Part shown: positions 11,405-21,675 of the stretch, piece by piece | Numbering within the stretch: the stretch's first letter is position 1 | Layout of the letters: the number at the start of each line of letters is the position of its first letter | Source of the DNA: Pleurostoma richardsiae | Taxonomy: Eukaryota > Ascomycota > Sordariomycetes > Calosphaeriales > Pleurostomataceae | DNA length: 64,000 bases | Reading direction: 5' to 3' | Assembly: GCA_030052745.1 (NCBI GenBank) | Contig: JANBVO010000028.1 | Location: forward strand, 1 to 64,000 | The notes under the pieces: generated by a model | What the model was told of the DNA's origin: nothing | Seen by the model: the letters and a program-made list of their open reading frames with translations, nothing else | The model's database searches: none | Position numbers and translations under genes: made by a program

Positions 11405-13819
11405 ATGAAGTCCAAGGATTTTAAGGTCCGAGCCCTGCCTGAGAAGCCTGGCAAGAGCTCAGCCAAAGGAGCCTCACGCATATACGTCAACAAAGACGTC
11501 CTCCTGGAACTTACCGGAACCTACGAGAATGGAAAGCCTGTGTCTATCGAGGAGATCCAGAGGGAAGGGCAAACCATCCCGATTAAACGGGACGCCACGC
11601 TCTGGGCCGCCGGGGACGCCAACCTGGGCAAGGCCGTCGTGCAGATGTCGGAGACGTTCCGCGACGCATGTGGGCTGGGACTGAAAGACCAGGTCAAAGT
11701 TGTCTATTCGGCCAACTTGACTGTACCCACCGCGGACGACGTTCTGCTGGAAGACATCACCGAACCGGAGGGCTCCGGGGCTGATCTTACAAGTCAGAAG
11801 TCCTGGGAGCAGGAGCTCAGGGGTCATCTATGTAAGTCTCGGGATAACTGAGAACACTTCACCTACTGCTATATTGGACACGAAAGATTTCTTTGCTTGA
11901 CCGCTCACCATCTTGATCGTTCATGCGCTTTTCGTATGCTGACTCCGATGTAGCTAAGGCAGAACACATATTTCCCGGCTTGAAATTCAAGATCGGGGGA
12001 GGTGGTAAGGGGCAGGAGAGGACCTTTGCTATAAAATCCATTAATGGAAGCCTTGGTGGTAACGCTCGCTACGCTGAGACGGCGAAGGTGCGGATCAGCC
12101 GAAAAGGGGCCCCTCTTCCCAGGCTAGAGCTCCCCAAGATTCCCGGCCTTGAGGGTGAAATTCGGGAGCTCAATCGATTCTTCACTCTCTTTGACGGCAA
12201 GTACATCTGCGAGTCGGCTCCGAAGTCTTGTGGTGTGGTTATCCACGGAGGCTATGGCACTGGCAAAACAATGCTACTCAACAAGATCGCCGAGACCGGC
12301 TGGGGTACAATTCACCGCATACAGCCCACGGAGAAGCTTACCAGTATTCAAGAGATCCTGCAGAGGGCCAGAGAACAGCAGCCTAGTATAATATTGATGG
12401 ATGACTTTGACAGACTCATCGACAAGGAGCGCTCGAACCGAAACGCTGTGATTCAGACAGTTGCGGACGGGTTAGACAAGCTGGCGGCTGATGGAGCCGT
12501 CAAGGGAGAGCCGCCCAAAGTGGTCGTTATCGCAACATGCCAGGACTATCTCGTGGACATCCCACGTGAACTGACGAAGCGTGACCGGTTCAAGACAAAC
12601 ATCAGCCTGCACCTTCCGGACGTGATGGGCCGAAGACACATTCTCACATCCTTCAATATCCCCCTGCATCCAGACACTCGGGAAGAGATGATCCAGGATC
12701 TCAGCGAAAGGACCCATGCATATAATGGGCAAGACCTGCGCGACCTTGCAGACTACGTGATAAAGGAGCGAACGATGGATATCAGAGAGAGTTCGACGCA
12801 GGATAGTGCCGATGTTCAGGAGGTCTACATATCCAAGGACATGTTTGAGCATGCGCTCCAGAAGATCCGGCCAACGGCCATGCATGACATCAACCTCAAG
12901 CCACCTCCGGTCCACTGGGATGACATTGGCGGGCAGGACGAAGTGAAGAATACTCTGCAGATGGCAATCAACATGGCGACAGTAAGCCATGATCCCTTCC
13001 CTCATCGTCCTGCACACATGTCTAACCTCTTGAAACCAGGAGTCTAAAGAAGTCCTCGCCGACTTCATCGACAATCCACCCAAGGGCTTCCTCCTATACG
13101 GCCCCCCGGGCTGCTCTAAAACGATGGCCGCACAAGCACTGGCTACCGAATGCAGCCTAAACTTCTTCGCCGTCAAGGGCGCCGAGCTACTTAACATGTA
13201 CGTCGGCGAGTCGGAACGGCAGATCCGGCGGCTCTTCGAGCGCGCCCGCGCCGCCGCTCCGTCCATCATCTTCTTCGACGAGATCGACTCCATCGGCGGG
13301 CAGCGGCACGGCTTCGGCAGCGGGGGAGGCGGCTCCTCTGCGACGTCGGGCGGCGGGGGCAGCGGCCTCAACGTGCTGACCACCCTGCTCAATGAAATGC
13401 AGGGCTTCGAGCTGACGCAGGGCGTCCTGGTGCTGGCGGCCACGAACCGGCCGCAGGCGCTCGACCCGGCGCTGCTGCGGCCGGGGCGGTTCGACAAGCT
13501 GGTCTACGTGTCGCCGCCGGACGAGCGCGCGCGCGAGGCCATCTTCCGCCGGTTCGCGCGGACCAAGAAGGTCGCGGCGGACGTGGACGTGGTGCAGTTG
13601 GCAATGCAGACGGAGGGGTACTCGGGCGCGGAGGTCGTGGGCATATGCCAGGAGGCGGGCATGGCTGCCATGCGCAGGTTCTGGGGGAGCAGAGCGGATG
13701 AGGACCGGTACATCACGAAGGCTGACTTGGCGGGCGCGATCGACAGGCAGCCCAAGATGATCACGAGGGAGATGTTGGAGAGCTACGAGAATTGGCGGTT
13801 GAGATTCAAGAGGTATTAG
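11405..13819 (+). CDS. AFG2: AFG2/Drg1-type tandem AAA ATPase
   Basis: AFG2 strips maturation factors such as Rlp24 from cytoplasmic pre-60S ribosomes. Three exons, 11405-11831, 11954-12981 and 13040-13819, give 744 residues. An N-domain is followed by two AAA modules. The first is divergent: Walker A reads GGYGTGKT (about 242) and Walker B reads IILMDDFDRL (about 290), with Asp in place of the catalytic Glu. The second is canonical and of AFG2 type: WDDIGGQDEVK, GPPGCSKT (about 501), MYVGESER, IIFFDEIDSIGG (about 564) and the arginine-finger region AATNRPQALDPALLRPGRFD. A Gly/Ser-rich insert (FGSGGGGSSATSGGGGSG) follows the second Walker B. An in-frame ATG at 11312 would add 31 residues with a hydrophobic stretch. 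The GPPGCSKT signature supports AFG2; a divergent fungal paralogue is the alternative. Confidence 0.85.
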
Positions 13820-14336
13820 TTGGACGCGTTGGCTGCTGATACATACATATGCTGAGCTACTACTCTTACTCCGTGGGCACCACACCCAAATGTTAGAGAG
13901 CTCCTCTTAACAAGCCCCCTAACTATCTTGATAATGACTACGATCCCACAAAGCTTGTCGGTATGTGCACTTGTATGAGATCTAGAAGTGGTGACATATC
14001 TCATTTCCCTTTCTAGCCTACAAAATAGGCATGACACGATCTAACTGCCCTCCTTAGTAGAAGCGCTCAAGTTTTGACTGAGTTCATGATGATTTCAACC
14101 AGGCCAGTACCTACGACGCGGCTTGTTCTCCTAGTATGTCCTCATCCTTGATCTAGGGAGTCGACATACGCTTGAAATACCCATGCCTCGTAATGACGGT
14201 GGCACATCTCCAACTGCATGTCTCGGAAGCCTCGCGGTGTGTCGGCGAAAACCCCTGGCATAACGCGTCGACCTAGAAAGGGCAGGCCATACTGGCTTCA
14301 TAGACCCCCGTCCTGGTAATCGTGCTGCTCGGTCCT
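13820..14336. other. Convergent intergenic region (AFG2 / DAD4 3' ends)
   Basis: Both neighbours end here. The sequence is of mixed composition with several stops in every frame. No gene or repeat is recognised. Confidence 0.5.
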
Positions 14337-14781
14337 TTATGCTGGATCCTTCAGGCTATCCGTGGCTACGGGCGTGGTTAGGCAACTCGACCCTGATAGA
14401 CCGATGGTGAAACATACCCTCGAGATGGAAGAGTACGTTGGACTGGTAGTTCTTGAACATTTGCGCAACTAGCTCAATGTTCATGTTTTGAATGTTGATC
14501 TCCTGCGCGAGGAAGTCAGAACCGCCTCCTGATATCTAGACCAGGCGTTTCATCTTACCTGCAGAGCCTTGTTCATGACAACAATGGACTCGTTCAACTT
14601 CTCCTACACACACAGTTAGTCCCGTCCCGGTCAAGAGAGGGATCCCCACCTGGCATGGCCACTTACAACATTGGTGATGATGCGAGATAGAAGTAGATTC
14701 TGCTGGTGCTCATGTGGGCTCTCCTGAATTCATCGTCAGTATGAAATGACTATAGAAACGAGACACAGGCGGTCGTACCAT
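14337..14781 (-). CDS. DAD4: DASH complex subunit Dad4
   Basis: Dad4 is a small subunit of the DASH/Dam1 ring that couples kinetochores to spindle microtubules. The gene is too fragmented to show as an open frame, but five reverse-strand exons join cleanly: 14779-14781 (the ATG alone), 14667-14723, 14559-14603, 14418-14502 and 14337-14365, giving 72 residues. The pieces read [71 protein letters not shown], matching the whole Dad4 family including its C terminus. Every intron has GT-AG ends with usual donors (GTACGA, GTAAGT, GTAAGA, GTATGT). Four introns in a 219-nt coding sequence is extreme density. The ATG-only coding exon means the start codon is reached only after splicing. It diverges from IES6 over a 317-bp promoter. 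Confidence 0.93.
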
Positions 14782-15098
14782 GATGACTCCTTATTCAGAC
14801 CTGATCAAGCGAGGCCAGTTGTTTGTTTGCACCACTTATCACCGTCGCGTTCACTCCGGCTGACGAGCTACCGCGACTGAGTGGGGCTCTCTTTATGGGT
14901 GTGGCTTGAAGACCAGAGGGACTGAAGACCTCAATCGAATGAATGAGGTGAGCGGTCAGTCGCGGCAGAATTCCAGCTCTCCGTATCTGAGCTGCGAAGA
15001 AGTGACGATATTGTTGGGAGCATCCAATTGCCACGCGCAGACCTCCGACGCAGTTCCTTTAGTTCTCACACACTGCATTTCTCACACAAACACTCACG
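14782..15098. promoter_or_regulatory. Divergent promoter between DAD4 and IES6
   Basis: Only 317 bp lie between the two start codons, which point outward, so the genes must share this control region. No specific site is claimed. Confidence 0.6.
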
Positions 15099-15743
15099 AT
15101 GACCTCAAAAGACGAAACCCAAGCCGCCCACCAGCAGCTCATCGAACAGCTCGACATCCACTCTGTCCACAAGACGTTTCGCAACCAGCACTGGCGGCCC
15201 AACCAGCGGCGCAACAAGAACATCAAGACCATCTTGGGCGACGCCTCCCGCCGCGAGGCCAACTCCACCTCCGTGGTCCCCACGCCGCTGGACGACAGCG
15301 GTGCCGCCACGCCATCCGGCGCCGGCGGCGACAACGACTCGGGCCTCTCCACGAGCGGCACCAGCACACCCGCCGGGCCGTCCGCAGCTAGCGCCGCGGC
15401 CGCGGCCCCGCCGAACCTCGCGCAGGCGTCGCGCAGCCTGAGCAAGCTGGTTCTGGAGAAGAGCCTGCGGCCGGGAGGAGGAGGAGGAGGGGGGGGCGGC
15501 AGCATCGCGGGCGGAGTGCCGGGGGGGGCCCCGAGTGCGACGTACACTAACATCGAGAGCGCACCGTCGCTGGCGCCGATGAGGAGGTACTGCGACGTCA
15601 CGGGCTTGCCGGCGCCGTACACGGACCCGAAGACCAGGCTGCGGTACCACAACAAGGAGGTGTTCGGGCTGATACGGAGCTTCCCGCAGGGCGTGGCAGA
15701 GCAGTTCCTGGAAGCCAGAGGGGCGCATACGGTTCTGAAATGA
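15099..15743 (+). CDS. IES6: INO80 chromatin-remodelling complex subunit Ies6
   Basis: Ies6 pairs with Arp5 in the INO80 nucleosome-remodelling complex in the nucleus. A single exon encodes 214 residues. The N-terminal block (HSVHKTFRNQHWRPNQRRNK) is the conserved part that precedes the linker in Ies6 proteins. The C-terminal YL1_C domain starts near residue 163: YCDVTGLPAPYTDPKTRLRY, then HNKEVFGLIRSFPQG. Between them lies a disordered linker rich in Ala, Ser and Gly that ends in a run of nine Gly encoded by a purine-only GGA/GGG tract near 15474-15500, longer than expected for a compact subunit. The combination of the KTFRN...RRNKN block with YL1_C distinguishes it from Vps72/Swc2, which is much larger. 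Confidence 0.93.
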   Translation: MTSKDETQAAHQQLIEQLDIHSVHKTFRNQHWRPNQRRNKNIKTILGDASRREANSTSVVPTPLDDSGAATPSGAGGDNDSGLSTSGTSTPAGPSAASAAAAAPPNLAQASRSLSKLVLEKSLRPGGGGGGGGGSIAGGVPGGAPSATYTNIESAPSLAPMRRYCDVTGLPAPYTDPKTRLRYHNKEVFGLIRSFPQGVAEQFLEARGAHTVLK

Positions 15744-16648
15744 TGGGGGCTTCTGATGTCTAAACGCTGCATGCGGTGGTTTACGAAGGTAGGAGGTGAT
15801 GGTATGCCACGCCTGGAGTTATGGAGTTTCTACCGGGACAGGTTTCTTGCTGTTTGGAACATGAATGGATGGCTCATGGAGTAGGTCCTCACGAGGAACA
15901 TAATCTCCAATTGTTACAGCTGCGTTCCTCGAAGAAACATGAGTAGAGAGAACTGCAAAAAATGTACGACCAACAAAGTCAAGCCCCATCTACGCACCCT
16001 CGGCCTCTCGACCGCGGAATGATAAGTTGACGCTCCGGCTTAATCGTGATCACGGACTCTGATATATGCCTAAGACCGACAGATCACCGAGGACGTATGG
16101 GGAAACACGAAACTCAGTTACCGTAGCATATAGCTAGGTCGTCGGGGCAATAGAACGCAAGTCGCATTCTTTTATGGCTGCCTTCTCTGGAGGACACCAG
16201 AGGCTGTAGCACGCCAACTTACCAGGGATCGGAGGAGAGGTTTCTAGGGGCTTTAAAGATTCCCAGCCTTCATAAGACTGTATGTCAGGCGTCTCCTGGA
16301 GAATGATGTTCTGAGCACTGCAGGACCGAGTGTCCTAGGTCTAGCCAGAGACAGCAATGTGCTGTGTTTGTCGAGAAGGTTGCACTTGGGAAATCGATTC
16401 CGCCAAAAATGAAATTTCCCACCCGGACCAATATGTGATTCTGTGGCGCCTGTGGCTTGACGCCGCGCGATTCGTGGCTGCTAGCTGGCGAACCCCTGTG
16501 TTGCGCTTCCTCTCGCAATAAAACACATTTCAGAAAGAGCTTACCCCTTCGTCTTTCTAGTACTTGCGCCATTCGTGATCCTATCGCGCGCCTTGACGTC
16601 CTAAGCCAAAACAACCTTCGACCGCGAGACTAGCGAATCCCTGTCAAA
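15744..16648. other. Intergenic region between IES6 and GOT1
   Basis: This 0.9 kb holds the IES6 3' end and the GOT1 promoter. A minus-strand frame at 16285-16614 (109 residues) has no recognisable features and overlaps a second frame in another phase, so it is not called. Nothing else is seen. Confidence 0.45.
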
Positions 16649-17363
16649 ATGCCTTCAATGTGGTTATCGGACACCCAAAGTACGTCGCGACCCGGCTAAT
16701 ACGTTGAGGCTTCTTAAGCGGCGCTCACCCCGATGTCGAGATATTGCGTAGCTAATATGTATCCCTAGAAATTGGGGTGGCCTTTTGCACGGGCGGTATG
16801 TTTGTACCGGGACATAGCTTTTTTTGAAGACACATCTAACTGATTCACCTACCCCTTAATAGGAGGCTTCTTCCTCATAGGAGGTGTAGTCCTATTCTTC
16901 GACAGGGCCATGTAAGTCACGACTCACAGCAGTACCCCTAGATGTCCTGGAGAGCTAACTGACCTCTGCGCAACAGGCTTGCCATGGGGAACGTACGCCG
17001 ACCCCCTTCTACTAGTCTTCGAGCCCGTCTCTCGAGTCCCGAGCTAAAAATCCTCGTCTTCCGCAGATCCTCTTCCTCATCGGCCTGACCATCATCATCG
17101 GACCGGCAAAGACCCTGCTCTTCTTCGCGCGCAAGCAGAAGGCCAAGGGCACGGCGGCCTTCTTCGGTGGCCTAGCACTCATCCTCCTGCGGTGGCCGCT
17201 CGTCGGCTTCTGCGTCGAGCTGTACGGCATCATGGTCTTGTTCGGCGACTTCCTCGGCACTATCGCCGGATTCGCCCGCAACGCGCCCGTCGTCGGGCCC
17301 TATATCGGTGTGGCGGTGGACCGCGCGGGTCTGGGAAGGCGGAACGCCGAGCTCCCCGTATGA
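16649..17363 (+). CDS. GOT1: Golgi transport protein Got1
   Basis: Got1 is a small four-helix membrane protein of early Golgi/COPII vesicles that supports ER-Golgi transport and fusion. Five exons are inferred: 16649-16679, 16769-16795 (27 nt), 16863-16911 (49 nt), 16977-16992 (16 nt) and 17067-17363, giving 139 residues, the usual length. Joined, they read MPSMWLSDTQKIGVAFCTGG, GFFLIGGVVLFFDRAMLAMG, NILFLIGLTIIIGPAKTLLF, then FARKQKAKGTAAFFGG and LILLRWPLVGFCVELYGIMV, exactly the family order with the charged RKQKxKG loop and PL(V/I)G motif. All introns are short with GT-AG ends. The 16-nt internal exon encoding LAMGN plus one base of Met is a true microexon that automatic prediction could skip; skipping it would shift the frame. 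Confidence 0.94.
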
Positions 17364-17914
17364 CGGAAGGGAATTTGGCAGGGAGCAGAATCGTTAGCCG
17401 TCAACCCCGGATATGTATACTGTTGAAGACGGGTACAGGCTCGTTGGGCTCGGCATATAATATATAGAGGCAAGGTCTCATCCAGGTGTCAGGAATCAGG
17501 CGTTTTGTCGGCACATTATACCCCATTTCCGGGCGGAAGGGAATTTTTTGTCACTTAAGACCATGAACCGTTGGAGGGCATTGTAGGAACATTTACGTCT
17601 CAAGCACTGAGAGGCCAGGGATTGGACGTGCAAGATCCCTGGCCTGTACCGATAGTGGTCCATAGATAGGCGAGCCGCCCTGTCAGTTCGTCATAAGACG
17701 GCCGTCTCGAAGTTGCCTATGCAGAATTCTTGCTGAATATGGCTCTTCACCAAGCGAAAAGAAATCCTCCGCGGCGCAACAACCGAAACTCTCCCTCACG
17801 GTGCTCTATAATCTCATAATGGCATGGCGAGTGTTCGCTGCCATGCATAACCGCCTAACTCCACTGTTTCCTCCCTGCTCAACCGAGCTTCTTCCCCCCA
17901 GCGACCAGGGCGCT
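17364..17914. other. Convergent intergenic region (GOT1 / profilin 3' ends)
   Basis: Both flanking genes end towards this stretch. It has AT-rich segments suited to 3' untranslated regions. No gene is seen. Confidence 0.5.
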
Positions 17915-18650
17915 TTAATAGCCGACCTTGATGAGGTAGTCCGCCAGGGCCTCGACAGTCTGCGTCGCGTTACCAGCCTGCTGTGTCTCGCCGTGATGAC
18001 CGATAAGAACTGCCTGCTTAGTCTTCGCGACGGCAATACCGGTTCGTCCCTGTTTGGAAACGGCGGTCAGCACGAGCAGGTAGAATGGCATGCACGAAGA
18101 AGTCGAGGAGCCCAGAATGCAGCAGAAAGACATACCGATCGGGCGTAAATGCTCCGGTCCTCGATCCGGGTGACGACGTATCGCTCACCGGCAATGTGGA
18201 TTCCCTCCGCGTGGGCCTTGTCAACAGCGGCCTGGCTGCCGCTGAGGATGTCCACCAGTGCCTTCATCTCCTCGGGCTTGATCTGTCCGCATACTTAGCT
18301 CCTCTTCCACAGCTAGCACTCCTCCTCGATATTCTTCCTCCTTTACGCATATGGGAGTCGAGCTCGGGGCCAGAAGCATGATCGGGCGGGGGTCATACCG
18401 TGAAGCCGGCCGAGGCAGCCCAGGTGCTGTCACCAGCGGCGCTGATGATGGCGGCCTTATCGACATGGCCAGAGCCAACGAGGCTGTTTGCTATGTCAGC
18501 ACTCTCTTTCGCGGTGTATGTAGCTCGGGTCTCGAGGGTCATGGCATGGTTTACCTAGAGTCGACATAAGCTGGGGGACGGTTAGCATCATCTCTCTCTC
18601 TCTCCTGCAAGGTGGGGTCGCTCGGAGGGTGTCAGACCTTGCCAGGACAT
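17915..18650 (-). CDS. Profilin
   Basis: Profilin binds actin monomers, poly-proline tracts of formins and phosphoinositides, feeding actin filament growth at hyphal tips and septa. Five reverse-strand exons: 18638-18650, 18555-18570 (16 nt), 18399-18483, 18136-18282 and 17915-18049, giving 131 residues, the standard size. The N terminus reads MSWQAYVDSSLVGSGHVDKA with the conserved Trp3 and Tyr6 that form the poly-proline site with the C-terminal helix (TVEALADYLIKVGY). The actin-binding segment is seen in ERYVVTRIEDRSIYARSGRT and GIAVAKTKQAVLIGHH. The first donor is GTCTGA, slightly off consensus. Intron 1 contains a short TC microsatellite (about 18589-18603). Identification is firm. Confidence 0.95.
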
Positions 18651-21600
18651 GGTTGTGTGGTAGTAGATGCGCGATCTTGTGGTATGGCTAAGAGGAGGTT
18701 GCGCTTTGGAAAGAGGCGACGTGCCGGAGATCAACAGTTGAAGAAGATGTGCACTGCAGTGCTTCGGATGTGGGATGTCGCTCGCTGTCTCTGGCTTTGT
18801 GTCAGGAGTTGGGGTGGGTTTCCGTCGAATGAGGGGCTCTACCAATTTTTGGCGCCTTAGGCTTAGCTGCTCTGTATCCCGGTATCTCATTCGCGTTTGC
18901 GATCACGGCGGATCGCGGATCTTCCCTCGTTGTCCAAGCAATCCGGCGTTAAGTGGGTACCTAGTGGGCATACGGAGTACTCTTGACGCCACGACATCTC
19001 ATACCGCCGCCTTGATTCCGCGTTCAGACAAAAAAGCTGCCTGCTCCTCCTTTTATTTGGCAGCCTGCTTCGAACACAACCTTACCATAAACGTCCCTAG
19101 ATGCTGAGGGACTCCCGGTATACAGTCCCCTGACTTAGTAGGCGAGATGTATCTTGTCTCAGCTCTGGCGTCACAACTTCCTGCAACACCAACGGTATCC
19201 AGCACGTGATATGGCGGGGTAGCTCGTCATAGTGCTAACAAGCTTGTGAACCGGCTCGTGAGGCAGGTTAGTAATTTACCTACCTAGATATGGTACCCGA
19301 AACGGAAGCTCTTCAATGGCATTGTTTCTGGTGCAGAAGTGCCGGCACGCCTTTCTTGCTCGCCTGCCACTCGAGGGAGAAGAGAAGAACGCGGGCTATA
19401 CCTCCCGGAGTCTTTTCCCCAGTCATCTTCCATGGATGGCGATAGCAGTGTAAGACACGGCAGTTGAAGGCTACTACCAAGACACGAGCACCTACACCTA
19501 TAGCTAGACACCCGCCTACGGGTCTCCGTAATAGATACCTACCGGTACGGGTTGGAGAGAAGATAGAGTCAAGTGTCAGAGTTGACTACCTAACCTCCTA
19601 GTAGAATGATAATTGCTGCAGATCCGAGCAGAAGAAGGCTCTTCTAGAACAGCGACCGTCGAGCCGAGGACATCCGGGGCGGGACAGATCTTGAACAGCA
19701 GACATGTGGCACGGCCCATATGCTGCGAAGGTGAACACCAGCAGATTGTCCTGGCGCCTGAGACACTGATGCTGCGATCATTGAAGGATGGCAACGGCCC
19801 GGTGTTCGCGATGAAGCCGTGACCTCTAGGACGCCTGGGCCACATTTACCAGCCGCGCAGGCGAGGCCGAGTCTCAGGCGGTTAAACTCCCCGTGCAATG
19901 CCGGCGCTGGCTACGTCGCCATCATCGCCTTACCGGGCCTCCGCAAACCCCCCAGAGCCTTCATCGCGAGGCCGAATCAGCAGCCTTTTCCTTGAAGTCC
20001 CGGGCAGGGGCGTAGAGCCCACGGACAAAATACACGGGCTCTGACTTACGAAGCAGTCTTCGAGGTACGGACCTTCAAGTGGGTCCACTATCTTGAGAAC
20101 GATGATGATGGTGAGACGCAAACCCATGCCTCTTTCGGTCAGGTGAAACAGGCGCCTTGGCTTGCTCCGACGATGCGACTTTTTGTTGTCTGCGTCACAT
20201 TCTCACTCACCATATCATCCGACTAGAGCAGCATTTCCTTCCAGCCGTCACTATCAGTATGGCCTCATTGCCATGGGTCTCGTTCGTATTACCTATCGCA
20301 TGCAACATGCTCTCCCTAAATGTCGCCAGCAGCTGCGAAACCGTAGCTGCGGCTTAATAGGGCGCAGCTGAAGATATGAAGTTTTGCGTGCCTCGTACCT
20401 GCAGCTTGAGTCCTTGAAGAAGATGCAAGGTACATTGCCGCTGCAGTCTGCAGGAGGTAATCCATGGAAGCGAAGTGGATGAGCCGACGAATCAACCTGG
20501 AATCTGGGGCTAGTAATTTGTGTTCGCATTTATCTCGCCGCCAACAACGGCTTCTTGGCTGGATTTCGCGGAACACCAAGACCCCCATCCTTCATCTCAG
20601 CTTGAAATCCCGCCATCGTCATCAAACAAGCTAGCGAATAGCCTGCCATGACGTTGCAATAGACGGCTTCTTATCTCGTGGCAATGTTGGGTAAAGGACC
20701 CCTGGCCACTGTCAGAGACTGTTGGCAACAAATCGGCATCGCAGGAACACCTTCTCACAAGCTGTCCTATGCCGCGTTATTCTTCAAGGAGCCGTTCCCG
20801 AATCACCTCGACTGCAGTAGGGACGCATGCAAGCCAGCTGCGATGTGTGGGCGGAACGGCACGTCCGAGTTCCTGGTGCCAAGGAGCTACAACGTACCGC
20901 GTGCGCTCGTAAGTGAAGGTGGATTTGGAAACTAGCCTTCGACTACAGAGCGGAGGTGTATCACCTATTTGAGCCTATTCGAAATCTGTCAGACGATGCA
21001 CGATCCGCTGATCCGTTCACGTTCATGAGATTTGCCTGGGCTGCGCCGGCGAAGCGGCGAGTGACGGCCTGCCTCGGGTCCGGAGCCTGAGTTGCATGGC
21101 TTGCCACCTGTATCCTTACTGACGAGAGATCTGAAACGGTGCCCCTTCCCCGGCGAGCCACATGATGAGGCGTTCCTCCGTCCCTTGGGTCCCTGCTCAT
21201 CATCCCATGACAGGGATCCTGGAAGTCATCGTTCGAAATCCAAGAAAGGTCCATCCATGTTTGCCCAAGGGACCCCTGACGGCAGTCTGGGCTGGGGCTA
21301 CCGACCCTGCCGCCGATCAACCTGCTCAAAATAACCGTCGCTGCCGGCCCTCAATCTCAAACCGTATACGCGAAGAAGTTGAGGTGGTTCATTCTGGAAG
21401 AATGCCGTCCTCGCATGGCTTCAACATGTAATTCAGAAAAGGTAAGATGATAAGTATGTCTCATTTCCTGGCTTCTTCTCAGACGTTCTCGCTCGATCTG
21501 GATTGGCCTGGTTGCGCCTCCCACAGCAATCCTTCACATGAGCTTTTCATTTTAGAGGCCGGTTCTGGGAATACATCTCATCCACTCCTATTGTTTATTC

Positions 21601-21675
21601 ATTATTCCTAAACTGCCACCTTTCTTATACCCCCGCAGCGGGGGTAACGGTAGCATTGAGCGAGGTACGCGCCGC
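18651..21675. other. Three-kilobase stretch without a recognised gene
   Basis: Frames here are all under about 125 residues, overlap on both strands and match nothing I know. No tRNA-like folds, terminal repeats or transposase motifs were seen. The left end must include the profilin promoter and the right end the promoter and leader of the disordered protein that follows; the middle could hold a non-coding RNA or a decayed gene, which sequence alone does not show. Confidence 0.5.

Noticed and set aside
16285-16614. 109-residue frame on the minus strand
   Set aside because: No family feature, overlaps another frame, and lies in the GOT1 promoter region.
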